Below the pieces are notes generated by a model. The model ran no database searches, had not been told where the DNA came from, and worked only from the letters and a program-made list of their open reading frames with translations. From contig NZ_RYDL01000004.1 of NCBI RefSeq assembly GCF_003968755.1, positions 166,499-230,498 of the forward strand: DNA of 64,000 bases, written 5' to 3'. Every line of letters starts with the position of its first letter. Within the stretch, counting starts at the first letter, position 1. Position numbers and translations under genes: made by a program. This DNA comes from Flavobacterium sp. RSP15 (GTDB lineage Bacteria; Bacteroidota; Bacteroidia; Flavobacteriales; Flavobacteriaceae). Of this stretch, positions 63,892 to 64,000 are shown piece by piece.

Positions 63892-64000
63892 ATTCCGCTG
63901 GAAAGGTCGCCACGATTCCGCTACAAAGTACACCACCCATTCCGCTTCAAAGTACACCAATTATTCCGCTGCAAAGGTCGCCACTTATTCCGGAGCAAAG
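63892..64000 (+). mobile_element. 24-bp tandem repeats, probable IS21-type terminus
   Basis: ATTCCGCT-CAAAG-type units start at 63892, 63915, 63939, 63963 and 63987 (partial), a 24-bp period after the first. Units alternate AAAGTACACCA and AAAGGTCGCCAC. IS21-family elements carry several copies of such a terminal repeat at each end for transposase binding. The element itself would lie beyond the window edge. Confidence 0.5.

Noticed and set aside
63892..64000. The 24-bp tandem repeat as a CRISPR array
   Set aside because: There are no spacers between units; the repeats are contiguous with no variable part, and no cas genes are present.

Overview
The window comes from a low-GC Bacteroidota genome, most probably a Flavobacterium-like member of the Flavobacteriia. 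The evidence is two SusC/SusD pairs, GH109 and GHMP-kinase sugar genes, Bacteroidota-only families (DUF6520, DUF6266, DUF5675, DUF6943), promoter-like TAnnTTTG boxes, a lack of Shine-Dalgarno sequences, and dispersed repeats of the CATCCTGAGC...GTCGAAGGA type.

Left defence island (1 to 15 kb, plus strand): a very large SF2 helicase with a DUF1998 module and a nuclease-like tail (5' end outside the window), translationally coupled to a UvrD-like helicase with a RelE/ParE-like N-terminus; an unrecognised, possibly HEPN-like protein; then a 1,426-residue Mrr-nuclease/STAND NTPase followed by a trypsin-like protease, an Avs-like (AVAST) arrangement; then a small gene broken by a stop codon.

Accessory segment (15.1 to 24.8 kb): a diverged, GC-richer repeat of about 600 bp occurs in inverted orientation at 15118-15751 and 22736-23330. 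It brackets a DUF6943 gene typical of conjugative elements, a secreted DNA/RNA endonuclease lipoprotein, a minus-strand cluster (a conserved unknown, DUF5675 and a holin-like peptide), a tRNA-Ser-3'-end-like fragment and a DUF6266 gene. An IS110-family element with a likely bridge-RNA region follows.

Sugar locus (25.6 to 43.5 kb): a minus-strand SusC-SusD-DUF3472-GH109 operon faces a LacI-type regulator and a plus-strand operon of GHMP kinase, sugar nucleotidyltransferase, UDP-HexNAc 4-epimerase, MFS transporter and NagB-PIG-L fusion. Two intergenic regions carry the same pair of palindromic operators at the same 23-bp spacing, in mirror orientation, so one LacI regulon is likely. The gene set suggests GalNAc released by GH109 is processed through 1-phosphate and UDP-sugar intermediates. 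An oxidoreductase pseudogene and a phosphohexosamine mutase pseudogene show that the operon is partly decayed.

43.6 to 47 kb holds an aldo/keto reductase and pectin-utilisation remnants (a shredded GH28 gene and an intact SGNH rhamnogalacturonan acetylesterase), then mostly decayed DNA.

47.2 to 57.5 kb holds an AraC-type regulator with HAMP and PAS-like segments, a MauE/DoxX-type redox membrane protein, a secreted four-cysteine DUF6520 peptide, and a convergent SusC-SusD-S9 peptidase operon. I read this as a possible peptide or protein uptake and processing locus.

57.5 to 64 kb: a noncoding stretch with dispersed repeats and a striking 126-bp imperfect palindrome, then a right-hand defence island: an XRE regulator with a palindromic operator, a complete ABC-3C system (SMEK protein, middle component, DUF2326 ATPase), a zinc-ribbon/HEPN-like protein and a small Cas2/VapD-like protein. 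The window ends in 24-bp tandem repeats that resemble the end of an IS21-family element. No rRNA, complete tRNA or CRISPR array was seen.
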